Below are positions 20,566 through 29,103 of a stretch of 64,000 bases of DNA, piece after piece; the stretch's first letter is position 1; each line of letters starts with the position of its first letter. The translations under genes and the position numbers were made by a program. A model generated the notes under the pieces. The model was given only the letters and a program-made list of their open reading frames with translations. It did no database searches and was not told the DNA's origin. This DNA is from Vreelandella glaciei (lineage in GTDB: Bacteria; Pseudomonadota; Gammaproteobacteria; Pseudomonadales; Halomonadaceae), in NCBI RefSeq assembly GCF_013415125.1, contig NZ_JACCDE010000027.1, positions 1 through 64,000 of the forward strand. The letters are read 5' to 3'.

Positions 20566-21594
20566 CTAGTCTTTTTTGTTTGATTTTAGCCGTTTCTGAT
20601 GGTCAGCTAACTGCTTGCGCAGATCCTCTTCGCGGGATAAAGCGATTGCCAGCTGTGTCCGGGTTTCTGAGTGCTCTTCCTGAATATTTGCCAACTCCTC
20701 AATCCGCTTAGTCGCTGTCTTCAGCTCGCTACGGGCGTCGCTGGAAGATGTCTTGATCTTGTCGAGATCGGTACGAAGCGTTGCGTTCTCGTCCTGCAGC
20801 TCACCGCTGCGCCTCATAACAGAGGCATTCTCCGCACGTAGGCTGGCATGTTCCTGCTGAAGAGAAGAGAGGTCTTCGTTGACGGCCTCGAGCGTTTTCT
20901 GGAGCTGCAATTCACGTTTACTAGAGGTTTCCAGTTCCCGTGTAGCGGCTTTAAGCTCGCTTTCAATTGTGGCCAACCGGGCGCTGCTATCGGCTTTCTC
21001 GTCTCGCAAGTGGTCGACCAACGTTTGTTGCCGTTGCGCTTCAACACGCATGGTTTCCAATTGCTGATTCTGGCGGGAGAGCTGGTCTTGTAAATCGGTA
21101 ACTCGTCCCATAGCATCCGCTGCCCGCTGCCTTGCGGTGGCATTCTCCGTCACAAGCGTATGGATCTCCTCCGTCTGCTGCTCAATGCGCTGCCCATCCT
21201 GATGGCCGTGTTCACGCAAGGTTGCGATGCTGGCCTCTAGTCGCTCAATCTCGCGTAGCGCCTCATCTCGCTCTTCGTTGGCAGCTTTCTCGCGCTGTTC
21301 GGACTCTGCGCGTATCTTCTCGACTTCTTCATCAGCGTGCTGGCTAGCGGAGCGCCATAGTTCAGCTCCAACCCGCTCCAAGACAGTGCGGATCTCATTC
21401 GGCATTTCTCGCACAGCGATGGCATTGTCTTTTAGGCTATCGCGCCACTCACGCATGACCGGGGAAATATGCGACAGGGAGCCACCACCCAGGCATTCGC
21501 GCACCTGTTCATTGGTGGGCCTGTCGATGCCTTCGGATACCAGCTTCTCGGCAGCATCAATGATGCGTTGCCGTATTTCCGGCTTAATAGTCAT
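20566..21594 (-). CDS. kfrA: KfrA-like plasmid DNA-binding coiled-coil protein
   Basis: 342 residues. The N-terminal helix-turn-helix region (IRQRIIDAAEKLVSEGIDRPTNEQVRECLGGGSLSHISPVMREWR) is characteristic of the KfrA DNA-binding domain. From about residue 90 to the end it is a continuous alanine/glutamate/glutamine heptad coiled coil. KfrA proteins are autoregulated and support plasmid stability, often with the partition system. A perfect inverted repeat sits directly upstream (21618-21659), consistent with autoregulation. Confidence 0.88.
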   Translation of the reverse strand: MTIKPEIRQRIIDAAEKLVSEGIDRPTNEQVRECLGGGSLSHISPVMREWRDSLKDNAIAVREMPNEIRTVLERVGAELWRSASQHADEEVEKIRAESEQREKAANEERDEALREIERLEASIATLREHGHQDGQRIEQQTEEIHTLVTENATARQRAADAMGRVTDLQDQLSRQNQQLETMRVEAQRQQTLVDHLRDEKADSSARLATIESELKAATRELETSSKRELQLQKTLEAVNEDLSSLQQEHASLRAENASVMRRSGELQDENATLRTDLDKIKTSSSDARSELKTATKRIEELANIQEEHSETRTQLAIALSREEDLRKQLADHQKRLKSNKKD

Positions 21595-21617
21595 GCCGGG
21601 CTATCTCCTAGTGTATG

Positions 21618-21659
21618 TATTGTATGTATGTATTATACATAAGATACATACATACAATA
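21618..21659. promoter_or_regulatory. Inverted-repeat operator upstream of kfrA
   Basis: Perfect 16-bp arms TATTGTATGTATGTAT (21618-21633) and complement (21644-21659) around a 10-bp spacer, starting 24 bp before the kfrA start. The arms contain tandem TGTA units. The place and symmetry fit a KfrA autoregulatory site and probably cover the promoter. Confidence 0.65.
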
Positions 21660-21719
21660 TAGTCAACAGCTTCGCTAACCCTAAAAATAATGCTAGCGCA
21701 GCCTACTAGATGATCTGCT

Positions 21720-21827
21720 GTGCAACATTCCCACCTAAGAATGCAACCAGTGCAGGAAATCTATTGGGAAAGATCGTGCCAATGTTGAAAGCCATAGCTG
21801 TTGCGGGATCGGTGCAACATCCCCACC
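21720..21827 (+). repeat. Two outlying iterons
   Basis: GTGCAACATTCCCACC at 21720-21735 and GTGCAACATCCCCACC at 21812-21827, the same 16-bp repeat that fills the origin region at 23751-24604. They sit between kfrA and ardC, about 2 kb from the main array. They could be a secondary Rep binding cluster. Confidence 0.7.
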
Positions 21828-21842
21828 GCAGTGACTAAACAC

Positions 21843-21869
21843 AAAAAAAAGCCTCCCGAGGGGGAGGCT
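21843..21869 (-). terminator. Terminator of ardC
   Basis: Hairpin AGCCTCCC-gagg-GGGAGGCT followed on the minus strand by a run of eight T. Located 22 bp after the ardC stop. Confidence 0.8.
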
Positions 21870-21890
21870 GTTGAATGGTAAAGAAAAAAA

Positions 21891-22793
21891 TCAAGCTGCC
21901 GCGGTTGCTGCAGTTGAGTCTTCTTCTCCGTCGATCAAACCGCACTGTTGTGCCATTTGCTCGATGAAGTTGACCGCCTTCTGCGCATCAGCCAGAGCAC
22001 GGTCGATCTCTTTGGCCTGGTCACCTTTGAGCCGTGAAGCCCATCCAGTGAGGTAGGACGCCGAGTTTTCGGGGGTAGCAGGGAGACCAAAGCGCATGGC
22101 TGCAAGCCAGGCGCCAGCTTCTGCCACTACTTCCTCTCGAGCGCGATCGCTCTTGTCCCGGTTGAGGCGCGAGGGAGCACCAGTAGCATGGATCAGCTCA
22201 TGCAGGCCGGTGGCCGCAATTTCACTAACCTCATGGAACTGTTCAGGACGGGGCAGGCGTATGCCATCCGTAGAGGGCCTGTAGTAGGCCTTGTCACCGC
22301 CCCAGCTTAAAGGGATGCCCGATGCTTCAATCAGCCGTGCAACGAACTGCACGGGCTCAGGTTGAGCTTCTAAGACAGGTGGCTTTGCAGCCTCTGTCAA
22401 TGGGTCCGCCAGCTGCTCCTCGTTAAACACATAAAAGATACGGTTCACGGGGATGATTTTCTCCTCCGTTGTGCCGTTCTCCTTCTTCTCGCGCTTTTTG
22501 TGGAATTTCCAAAATTCCACGGGAGTGGCCTTTTCGCCCTTGCGGGGGTGAGTGCAGAGATCCTTCGCTTGCTTGAAAGTCACCCAGGCAGGGCTGGTGT
22601 AGCCGTTTTTATCTGAAGCAATCCAGAGACTGATGATATTTGACCAGCCAGTGTAAGAACGCCCTGAAGAGGCGTTATAGGGCTGGCTCACATCTTTGTC
22701 GCCTGGTTTCCAAGGCTTCTGCCAGGGGGCTGTGCCTTCCATCAAACCTTGTATGAGTGCTTCGCGGATACCATCGATTGCACGTTTGCTCAT
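21891..22793 (-). CDS. ardC: ArdC-like antirestriction / ssDNA-binding metallopeptidase-fold protein
   Basis: 300 residues. The N-terminal ArdC/TraC-type ssDNA-binding domain (GTAPWQKPW, PYNASSGRSYTGWSNIISLW, WVTFKQAKDL) is followed by a zincin-like domain with the HELIH motif (GLHELIHATGAPSRLNR) and the downstream Glu in EEVVAEAGAWLAAM. ArdC proteins protect incoming single-stranded plasmid DNA during conjugation. It has the plasmid's conserved 5' leader and is divergent from radC. A strong terminator follows. Confidence 0.88.
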   Translation of the reverse strand: MSKRAIDGIREALIQGLMEGTAPWQKPWKPGDKDVSQPYNASSGRSYTGWSNIISLWIASDKNGYTSPAWVTFKQAKDLCTHPRKGEKATPVEFWKFHKKREKKENGTTEEKIIPVNRIFYVFNEEQLADPLTEAAKPPVLEAQPEPVQFVARLIEASGIPLSWGGDKAYYRPSTDGIRLPRPEQFHEVSEIAATGLHELIHATGAPSRLNRDKSDRAREEVVAEAGAWLAAMRFGLPATPENSASYLTGWASRLKGDQAKEIDRALADAQKAVNFIEQMAQQCGLIDGEEDSTAATAAA

Positions 22794-22859
22794 GATCTAT
22801 CTCCTCTCTCATTCCTGCAGTAGTGCAGGTCTCAAGAAGGGATAGGGCGCTAGGTGACA
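22794..22859 (-). promoter_or_regulatory. Conserved 5' leader of ardC (plasmid leader family)
   Basis: In gene sense: TGTCA, then CCCTATC, then TTGAGACCTGCA-CTAC-TGCAGG, then AATGAGAGAGGAG just before the start. The hairpin CCTGCA/TGCAGG precedes the ribosome-binding site. One of eight copies in the window. Confidence 0.75.
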
Positions 22860-22869
22860 GCCGGTGGGG

Positions 22870-22930
22870 GGTCAGTGCTTCCCCTAACTCTAATCGAGAC
22901 CCGGCAGCGGGAATGAGAGAGGAGAGAATG
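22870..22930 (+). promoter_or_regulatory. Conserved 5' leader of radC (plasmid leader family)
   Basis: In sense: GGTCAG, CCCCTAAC, CGAGACCCG-GCAG-CGGGAATGAG, AGAGGAG, start. The stem is CCCG/CGGG instead of CCTGC/GCAGG, a compensatory change that supports a real RNA hairpin. Divergent from the ardC leader. Confidence 0.7.
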
Positions 22931-23485
22931 ATGAAGCACACCAACCAGTTGGATATGTTCGCAGTTAGTGAGGCGGCCAAAGTTTATAGTTTCCCTGGAA
23001 AGGGAACCGTAGAGACCGCAGAGCAGCGTAAAGAGAGTGAAGATGCTGTTATCTCAGAGGCACTGAACATCATCGAAGCACGGTTCTATGGTCAGCTTGA
23101 GAGTGAGGGTGCAAAGATAACGGCTCCTTGGATAGCGGTTGATTATCTGACGCTCAAGTATGCGGAACTGCCTTACGAAGTGTTCTCAGTGACGTGGCTG
23201 AACTCGCAACATCAAGTCATCAAGCATGAGGAGCTTTTTAGAGGCACCGTGGATAAGGCGGCTGTCTATCCTAGGGAAGTGGTTAGAAGTGCGATTGAAA
23301 CGAATGCTTCCGCCGTATTGTTGTGTCACAACCATCCTAGCGGTAGTCCTCAAGAGAGTGATGCTGATCGTCAGATTACGAAGAAGCTACAAGAGGCTTT
23401 GGATGTGATCGACGTAAAGGTGATAGACCACATTATTGTGGCTGGCACCGAGCATGTCAGCTTTGCAGAGAGGGGGCTGATATAA
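22931..23485 (+). CDS. radC: RadC-family JAB domain protein
   Basis: 184 residues from the ATG at 22931 (the ATG at 22928 is also possible, but spacing to AGGAG favours the second). The MPN/JAB domain has the catalytic Glu in HEELFRGTVDKAAVYPRE and the metal-binding signature LLCHNHPSGSPQESDADRQ. Plasmid and phage RadC homologues are common. The fold is that of a JAMM metalloprotease, but the true role is unclear. It has the shared plasmid leader and a strong terminator. Confidence 0.88.
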   Translation: MKHTNQLDMFAVSEAAKVYSFPGKGTVETAEQRKESEDAVISEALNIIEARFYGQLESEGAKITAPWIAVDYLTLKYAELPYEVFSVTWLNSQHQVIKHEELFRGTVDKAAVYPREVVRSAIETNASAVLLCHNHPSGSPQESDADRQITKKLQEALDVIDVKVIDHIIVAGTEHVSFAERGLI

Positions 23486-23510
23486 CTTCAACGGTTATGC
23501 CGTTTTCATG

Positions 23511-23544
23511 GCCTCACCAGCATTCCAGCTGGTGAGGCTTTTTT
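23511..23544 (+). terminator. Terminator of radC
   Basis: Hairpin GCCTCACCAG/CTGGTGAGGC followed by six T, 26 bp after the radC stop. Confidence 0.85.
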
Positions 23545-23750
23545 ATGGGCTATCCTTTAATTGTTAAACCTGCTGTGATGTTGATACTGCTCTTCTAACG
23601 GCCCACAAAGAAACTCGGTGGCTTGGGGGGTGTTAGGAAAGGCTGGTTAATATAAAAAGGTTAAAGGGTTAAGGCTGGGTTAAAACAGGGTTACGAGCGA
23701 GTAAAGAAGCATCAAACCACTGAAAAGTATGCATTATCTTTCAAAAACCG

Positions 23751-24604
23751 ATGCAACGTCCCCACCGCTTGCTATGCAACATTCCCACCGCTTGCTGTGC
23801 AACATCCCCACCTGGGGCTCAAAGTTATCCTCCTGATGTCCACAGAAAACGTCTTTTTGTCCACATTTTGGCTCATTTAGGCACCATCTGTGCAACATTC
23901 CCACCTGCAAGATTTAAGGCATGATAGGTTGACAGGATCGATTCGATTCGCTCTGCATCTCCTGTGCAATATACCCACCTACTATAGAGGGCTAAATTGC
24001 TGGTCAGAAAATAACCTGTGCAGTATCCCCACCGAAACGATGCAACATTCCCACCTATAAAACGCTACTTTTCCACAGGCTTACCCACAGTAAATGTGGA
24101 TACGTTGATAGCTATCAGAGCACTTTTATACCGTTATCATTTGAAGCTGCTTAATATAGTGCCTTACCTTCTTTGTTGTCAAATTGTTACTGATCGACAA
24201 TCCCCTGCCAGGGAGGAATGACACTTTTGAGCACGCTGGCCGTGCTTTAAAGACCTGTCGCGGGGGCTGATGGTGCAACGTTCCCACCTACGTTCTGTGA
24301 GCTACACTCTTGAATGCCTACTGTGATAGCAGTCTGCTTACAAGGGTGACTGGACGTTGGCTACGGTCATTGGCGCGGTGATTAAGGAGGTCTGGAAGCA
24401 TCTATCTGTGCAACATTCCCCCTATTGAGCAAGGTGATCGAGAGGGTCTGGAATCGGCTATCTGTGCAACATTCCCCCCAATGATGGCACACGCTTGGAC
24501 TGCAATGCGCGCCTCAATGGTTCCTGCAGCACAGCCCGTTAATTACGATCCTGGCTGGCTGGGGTTTGAAGGGCGACGAGTTGCCCGTGTGTACATTATC
24601 CCCC
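23751..24604 (+). repeat. oriV: Origin of replication: iteron array
   Basis: About ten direct copies of a 16-bp iteron, consensus RTGCAACATTCCCACC, at 23751, 23774, 23797, 23890, 23964, 24018, 24040, 24273, 24408 and 24464, plus a degenerate one at 24589. Spacing is about 22-23 bp in the tight groups. The 24408 and 24464 copies lie in a 56-bp tandem repeat (GGTCTGGAA...). DnaA-box-like sequences (TTTTCCACA, TTACCCACA near 24068-24083; TGTCCACA near 23838 and 23861) lie among them. The rep gene is adjacent and the 23545-24674 stretch is otherwise gene-free. This is the expected layout of an iteron-controlled plasmid origin. Confidence 0.85.
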
Positions 24605-24674
24605 TAAGCAGTAAAGGCCATCTAAATGCATTCAATGATCCAGACTTCACAAAAGGAAATAAGATAATATTATT

Positions 24675-25706
24675 TTAAAGTGATGTTTCGCTAATAGTAT
24701 GTAAGTCTTTCTTTAACCGTATTGAGTTACTTTTGTAATTTGCTCTTTTAACAGTTTTGACAAATTTATCTGTAGGAAAGATTGTGTAGTAAATATCAAC
24801 AAGTTTTTTCCCTTCCGTTATTCTCTTCGCTTTATAACTAGCTATAACCTCATGCTCAACGAGTACGTCTAGGGCAATTTTCATAGCCCGAACATTACTG
24901 CCCATGCGATCAGAAAGCCCGCGAGGGCTACCTGACAGGTAAGGAATAAGACGAGGCGTATAGGGATCGTTGGCTGATGCCTGGCTCCAGTAGTGACTCA
25001 TTCGCTTATGCATGTACCGGGCAAGAGGGCTCTTAATCGACATCGAAGTGCTATAGTCATATAAACGGAAAGTTTGTTTAAGAATGCTCTCAGTTACTAA
25101 AGGGTTAAACTGTACATAGCATTTAGTATCGCCTTCACGCATCTGAATATCTTTTCGCGTGGTTAGGCCGACCATAGGAAAAAAGCTTGAGGAAATAACA
25201 GTTTCATTATCATTGGTGACCGTTTCAAGCTGTGCGCCACGGCATACAAGTATCGCCTCCTTTATCTCGCTGAGTTTGAACTCATGTTTGTTCCGGCGTA
25301 ACTCAGCACGCAACTCGTAGAAAGTAAAAAGAACACCAACTTTACCATCGATCATGACGCTTCCGCCATTAACAGCCAGTTTTCTTAAAGCGTCTTCTAT
25401 AATCTCTTCACGCTCACCAGGATAAACTAGCTCATGTTTGCCTTTACTATTCTCGATAATAGCTGGCTTAACTTTAACCTTTATAACGCGGTCGCCTATA
25501 CGGCACTCGCGCTCTCTTACCGCGCTGTTAAGGTCTGTGAATCGACGACGCTTCTCCAGAGAATATTTAGGCAATGCATCGTAAATGTCGATGCTATTAC
25601 TATAATTTCTGTCCCGGCTATCGCTCAGGCTGAATAGGTCAAGCTGAGGCGGCTTATTAACCGCAACTGCTTGTATGTCCTTGTCTTTATTGCTATCGCT
25701 GGCCAT
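24675..25706 (-). CDS. Plasmid replication initiator protein
   Basis: 343 residues. The middle and C-terminal parts look like the paired winged-helix fold of iteron-binding initiators (YELRAELRRNKHEFKLSEIKEAI; FNPLVTESILKQTFRLYDYSTSMSIKSPLARYMHKRMSHYW). The SPLARYMHKRM block is typical of RepA/TrfA-like proteins. The start has AGAGG 6 bases upstream. It reads away from the iteron array, whose nearest copy ends about 70 bp beyond the stop. I cannot assign an incompatibility group. Confidence 0.75.
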   Translation of the reverse strand: MASDSNKDKDIQAVAVNKPPQLDLFSLSDSRDRNYSNSIDIYDALPKYSLEKRRRFTDLNSAVRERECRIGDRVIKVKVKPAIIENSKGKHELVYPGEREEIIEDALRKLAVNGGSVMIDGKVGVLFTFYELRAELRRNKHEFKLSEIKEAILVCRGAQLETVTNDNETVISSSFFPMVGLTTRKDIQMREGDTKCYVQFNPLVTESILKQTFRLYDYSTSMSIKSPLARYMHKRMSHYWSQASANDPYTPRLIPYLSGSPRGLSDRMGSNVRAMKIALDVLVEHEVIASYKAKRITEGKKLVDIYYTIFPTDKFVKTVKRANYKSNSIRLKKDLHTISETSL

Positions 25707-25739
25707 ATCTAACCTCTGTCAGCCTACAGTAATAACCTG

Positions 25740-26096
25740 CTATTTCTCTTCGACAAGCCAAGAATCAACGACCTCGGCACCGTACTGATCCTTCCAAGCC
25801 CTCAGGGTTTTATGATTGCCACCTCTTGTTTCGACAATCTCCCTTTCATAAGGATTGCGATATTCCTTTATCATTCGCTTCTTACGTATAGCCGGAGACT
25901 CGCTGACGCTTTTTTCAGTATTAACCAATTTAATAACGTCCAGGGCCGATTCATTATAATCAGCCATTAACGTTTTTAAGCGGTTAAAAAAAGCACTTTC
26001 ACGCTTGAAATCTTCTCGATTCTCAAACGATATAAGTTGTTCTCGAAGAGACTTCGATTGCTCCTGCAGCTGTTGGTATTCACGCAATATAGGCAT
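25740..26096 (-). CDS. MvaT/MvaU-like H-NS family xenogeneic silencer
   Basis: 118 residues from the ATG at 26096. The N-terminal coiled coil (LREYQQLQEQSKSLREQLISF, FFNRLKTLMADYNESALDVI) matches the MvaT oligomerisation domain. The C-terminus reads KEYRNPYEREIVETRGGNHKTLRAWKDQYGAEVVDSWL, nearly the MvaT DNA-binding block KGGNHKTLKEWKAKWG. Plasmid-borne MvaT/H-NS proteins silence AT-rich plasmid genes and reduce host cost. It lies just upstream of rep on the same strand, so both may be co-expressed. Confidence 0.88.
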   Translation of the reverse strand: MPILREYQQLQEQSKSLREQLISFENREDFKRESAFFNRLKTLMADYNESALDVIKLVNTEKSVSESPAIRKKRMIKEYRNPYEREIVETRGGNHKTLRAWKDQYGAEVVDSWLVEEK

Positions 26097-26252
26097 GTGT
26101 TTCCAGACAAGGCAATGTGAAAGTGTGCAAAGCACATTTTGTAGCTAACTCGGCTGTATGTCAACGATATGAGACCGTTGGCAGTGGTCTAAAAGCTAGC
26201 GCAAAAATATCTCTCCAAGGATGTGTTTTTCCATTAAAAAATACCCTTATTT

Positions 26253-26298
26253 CGCAAAATCTACGGGTGATGGCCCTGCCAAAAGCCTAGATTTTGCG
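26253..26298. repeat. Inverted repeat in a gene-free gap, possible recombination site
   Basis: Arms CGCAAAATCTA (26253-26263) and TAGATTTTGCG (26288-26298) with a 24-bp spacer. The gap 26097-26697 holds no gene I can support and precedes a tyrosine-recombinase operon, so a resolution or attachment site is possible. A promoter operator is the alternative. Confidence 0.4.
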
Positions 26299-26697
26299 TA
26301 CAGGCTTTCAGGAAATGGCTTTTACCTTGAGAAATAGAATATAGAACAATAACTTAGGGTGATATTTTCCGTTTTTGAGTGATCCTGTGTACACAGTTAA
26401 AAAGGCCGTAGTGCTGGCGCTTAGGTTCTCTACTTATTAAAATAGTTATTTAAGAAAGTAGAGAAGGGCAGCGAACCCGAGTAGGCTGTATCAGAGTCAC
26501 ATGAATAAGGCTGTGCTGAATGACTTGGAAGGCAATCTACAAAATTGCGGTAGTTACTTCATATGCTCAGATGGTCGTCAATAGCATTGCAGCTGATTTA
26601 GGTGGTCTTCACATATTGGTGCCAGGACGCTGCCCAGTCTGAAGCCAGGCACTAACCCTGATCAGGGGGAAAATCACAACCAAAAGGGAGCAATTGG

Positions 26698-27021
26698 ATG
26701 TTTGATCACTTGATTATGCCACCCCGCGCAGGATATGCGGTCATCACTACCAACGATTTCATGGTCATTGTCCGTGATACGGGCGATATTGTTAGTGTCC
26801 TAGAGGACGCCGATGCAGTTCTTGAGCACTTGAGCTTAACGATCCCGGGCGGGCTGCGTCGCAAGCGAGTCTATGTCGAGTCCGCACCAAGCGCATCAGA
26901 TTTTTACGAGGTGATGCATGAAAGCGGGGATTTGCTCGATATTGTTATGTGCTCTGCAGACCAGGCTGATTATTTGCAGCAACACATTGCCAGCTTAGAG
27001 GGGGGCCCCGGAAATGGCTGA
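26698..27021 (+). CDS. Hypothetical protein paired with a tyrosine recombinase
   Basis: 107 residues, acidic, no motif I recognise (IVRDTGDIVSVLEDADAVLEHLSL; FYEVMHESGDLLDIVM). AAGGGAG sits 8 bases before the ATG. Its stop overlaps the recombinase start by 8 bases, so the two are translationally coupled and it may be an accessory or directionality factor. Confidence 0.6.
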   Translation: MFDHLIMPPRAGYAVITTNDFMVIVRDTGDIVSVLEDADAVLEHLSLTIPGGLRRKRVYVESAPSASDFYEVMHESGDLLDIVMCSADQADYLQQHIASLEGGPGNG

Positions 27022-27970
27022 TTCACTAGCGATGATTCCTTATAACGTCACTGGGGGCCTTGCTGAAGCATCGAATTCTTTGACAGAGGCCAAGGGAAAC
27101 CCCGCGCTCTCTTACCTTATGGGGCTTGGCTCCCGCCGTAGCCGGGTCACGATGCGATCTCACCTCCAGCAAGTTGCCTACCTTAGCGGCGGTCATGACA
27201 TTAAGAGTTGTCCGTGGCATATGATCCGGCGCGAACATGTGCGCTCAATCATCGAGATGATGAGTGAACTGGGCAAGGCTCCATCCACTATTAATACTGC
27301 ATTGTCTGCTATGAAAGGTGTGGCGCGTGAGGCTTGGGTTGCGGGTCGCATGGATAGTGAGAGCCACCATCAGATCAGCGATCTCAAGTCTGTCAGGGGC
27401 TCAAGGTTGCCGAAGGGCGTACACCTTGATGATGTAGCTATCCAAGCCCTTTGTTCCGCATGCGAAACAGACGAGACCCCCAAAGGGGAGAGAGATGCCG
27501 TGTTACTCCACTTACTGGTCAACACGGGGCTGCGTCGATCGGAGAGTGTATCCATAGACATCGAGATGATTGACCGCGGCCGGCAGTCGATCAGGATTCT
27601 GGGCAAAGGTAACAAGGAACGCCTCGTCTTTCTGCCCAATGAAACGTTCCTGAAAGTCATGGCATGGCAATCCCGGTTGGGGCGGGATGTCGGGCCTCTT
27701 TTCCCTAGAGTGCGCCGACATGGTGTGATTACTGATCTTCGTATTACTGACCAAGCTGTGTACTTCATCATAAAAGAAAGGGCCGTTCAGGCGGGCATTA
27801 AGGAGTGCGCGCCTCACGATTTTCGCCGCACCTTCGCTACGAATATGCTAGATCGAGGTGTCGACGTTCTCACGGTGCAATACGCTCTAGGCCATACCAA
27901 CCTAGTCACCACACAACGCTATGACCGAAGTGCGGAAAGGCGCCTGGAGGAGGCGATGAAAAGAATATGA
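27014..27970 (+). CDS. Tyrosine recombinase (XerC/D-type integrase)
   Basis: 318 residues. The N-terminal core-binding domain (SRVTMRSHLQQVAYLSGG) is followed by a catalytic domain with all expected residues: Arg in NTGLRRSES, Lys in GKGNKERLV, His-x-x-Arg in PHDFRRTF, His in ALGHTN and nucleophile Tyr in TTQRYDRS. Intact and probably active. Coupled to the small upstream gene. Possible roles are plasmid dimer resolution or integration of a mobile unit; the inverted repeat at 26253-26298 is a candidate site. Confidence 0.9.
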   Translation: MADSLAMIPYNVTGGLAEASNSLTEAKGNPALSYLMGLGSRRSRVTMRSHLQQVAYLSGGHDIKSCPWHMIRREHVRSIIEMMSELGKAPSTINTALSAMKGVAREAWVAGRMDSESHHQISDLKSVRGSRLPKGVHLDDVAIQALCSACETDETPKGERDAVLLHLLVNTGLRRSESVSIDIEMIDRGRQSIRILGKGNKERLVFLPNETFLKVMAWQSRLGRDVGPLFPRVRRHGVITDLRITDQAVYFIIKERAVQAGIKECAPHDFRRTFATNMLDRGVDVLTVQYALGHTNLVTTQRYDRSAERRLEEAMKRI

Positions 27971-27982
27971 AACAACAGAGCA

Positions 27983-28324
27983 GTGCTTCACCCCAAGCTA
28001 TGGGTGTCATCTAACAGTGACATAACGTTCAACACCAGCCACGATGGCCTAGCTGGAAAGATAACCGTGACGCTAACGCCAGGTCAGCTCGAGGTGTTCT
28101 GGAGCGATCCGGCTGCAGCTTTTGCCAGTGTCTATGGTATTACCCGGGGAGACTGCCTCGCCTGGCAAGCAGCCGGGTACATGGCGCAGTGTGCCGAGCT
28201 GACCACGAAGGGGTGGCAATGCAGGAACCCAGTCCATGGTGGCCATCCTGTAGCAACCCCAGATCGATGGGTAGCCATGCGCGGCAAATACAGCCTAATT
28301 CATCAGGAAGGGGTCAGCAAATGA
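27983..28324 (+). CDS. Hypothetical protein
   Basis: 113 residues from a GTG start 13 bp after the recombinase. Contains four Cys (GDCLAW, AQCAEL, WQCRNPVHGG) but no recognised motif. Overlaps the next gene by ATGA, suggesting a four-gene operon beginning at 26698. Confidence 0.5.
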   Translation: MLHPKLWVSSNSDITFNTSHDGLAGKITVTLTPGQLEVFWSDPAAAFASVYGITRGDCLAWQAAGYMAQCAELTTKGWQCRNPVHGGHPVATPDRWVAMRGKYSLIHQEGVSK

Positions 28325-29052
28325 CTGGTCAGCGAGAAGTAAACGGTTTATGGAGCATCGGACCTCTCTACTCCCGTCACCCTGCGACCGACCCTCGAGA
28401 TGTTTTCGTTGGTGGGAAGAACCCCAGCCAAGCGGAAAGTGATTTTGAGAATGGCATCGCTCGCATGGGTGGGTTTTGGCGCCAGCCATCTTATGTGGGG
28501 GCCTATCTGACTGCAGCCTCTTTGCTCGTTGAGCAAGGGCAGGCACGTGGTAGCTTCGATGAGATAGGATTACCAGCTTTTTATCTTCAGCGTCACGCTG
28601 CGGAGTTGATTCTTAAAAGGCTACTGCAGTGGTGTTTTGAGATTATTGAATGTCGGAACCAGATCAAACCTGGGCAGGCTATTATGATTACAAATCGGCA
28701 TCGCCGTTCTCTAAATAATGAGCATGACCTGCGGAAAATTCTGAATAGTCTGAAAAAGGCAGCCAAGCTAGCCGATGAGAAAATTCCTCCAGAGTGCTTG
28801 GCACAGCTAGTTGAAACCATCAGCTCTGTGGAGGCTTCACCGCACTGGTCCCGCTACCGAGTTGATTCTCGCAGCACACAGAAGAAGCTATGGGAAACCA
28901 CGGAGATAGTTATTCCAGTTGCAAGCCTTCAGACCCAATTGGATCTTGTCGCCAGTGACGTGCTGGCGCGTAGCCTTGAGCAGGAATGTTATGAAAACGA
29001 GCTGTATAGTACCTGGGCTGGATTGACGTCAGCCTTAGAGGGATCACAGTAG
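28321..29052 (+). CDS. Hypothetical protein with HEPN-like helical core
   Basis: 243 residues, start chosen for the ATGA overlap with the previous stop. Mostly helical; FYLQRHAAELILKRLLQW, and then, about 45 residues on, EHDLRKILNSLKKAAK resembles the ELxLK...HDL pattern of HEPN-type proteins. No clear RxxxxH ribonuclease motif, so catalytic activity is doubtful. With the recombinase and YaaC-like neighbours it could be part of a small defence or stress cassette. That is speculation. Confidence 0.5.
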   Translation: MTGQREVNGLWSIGPLYSRHPATDPRDVFVGGKNPSQAESDFENGIARMGGFWRQPSYVGAYLTAASLLVEQGQARGSFDEIGLPAFYLQRHAAELILKRLLQWCFEIIECRNQIKPGQAIMITNRHRRSLNNEHDLRKILNSLKKAAKLADEKIPPECLAQLVETISSVEASPHWSRYRVDSRSTQKKLWETTEIVIPVASLQTQLDLVASDVLARSLEQECYENELYSTWAGLTSALEGSQ

Positions 29053-29103
29053 CCAGCTCAGTCAATCGGCTTGTCGGCTATTCATATCGTACATTGACAG
29101 TTC

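Noticed and set aside
23751..24604. CRISPR-like repeats
   Set aside because: Repeats are 16 bp, with short and irregular spacing and degenerate copies, beside a rep gene. They are iterons; no cas genes are present.
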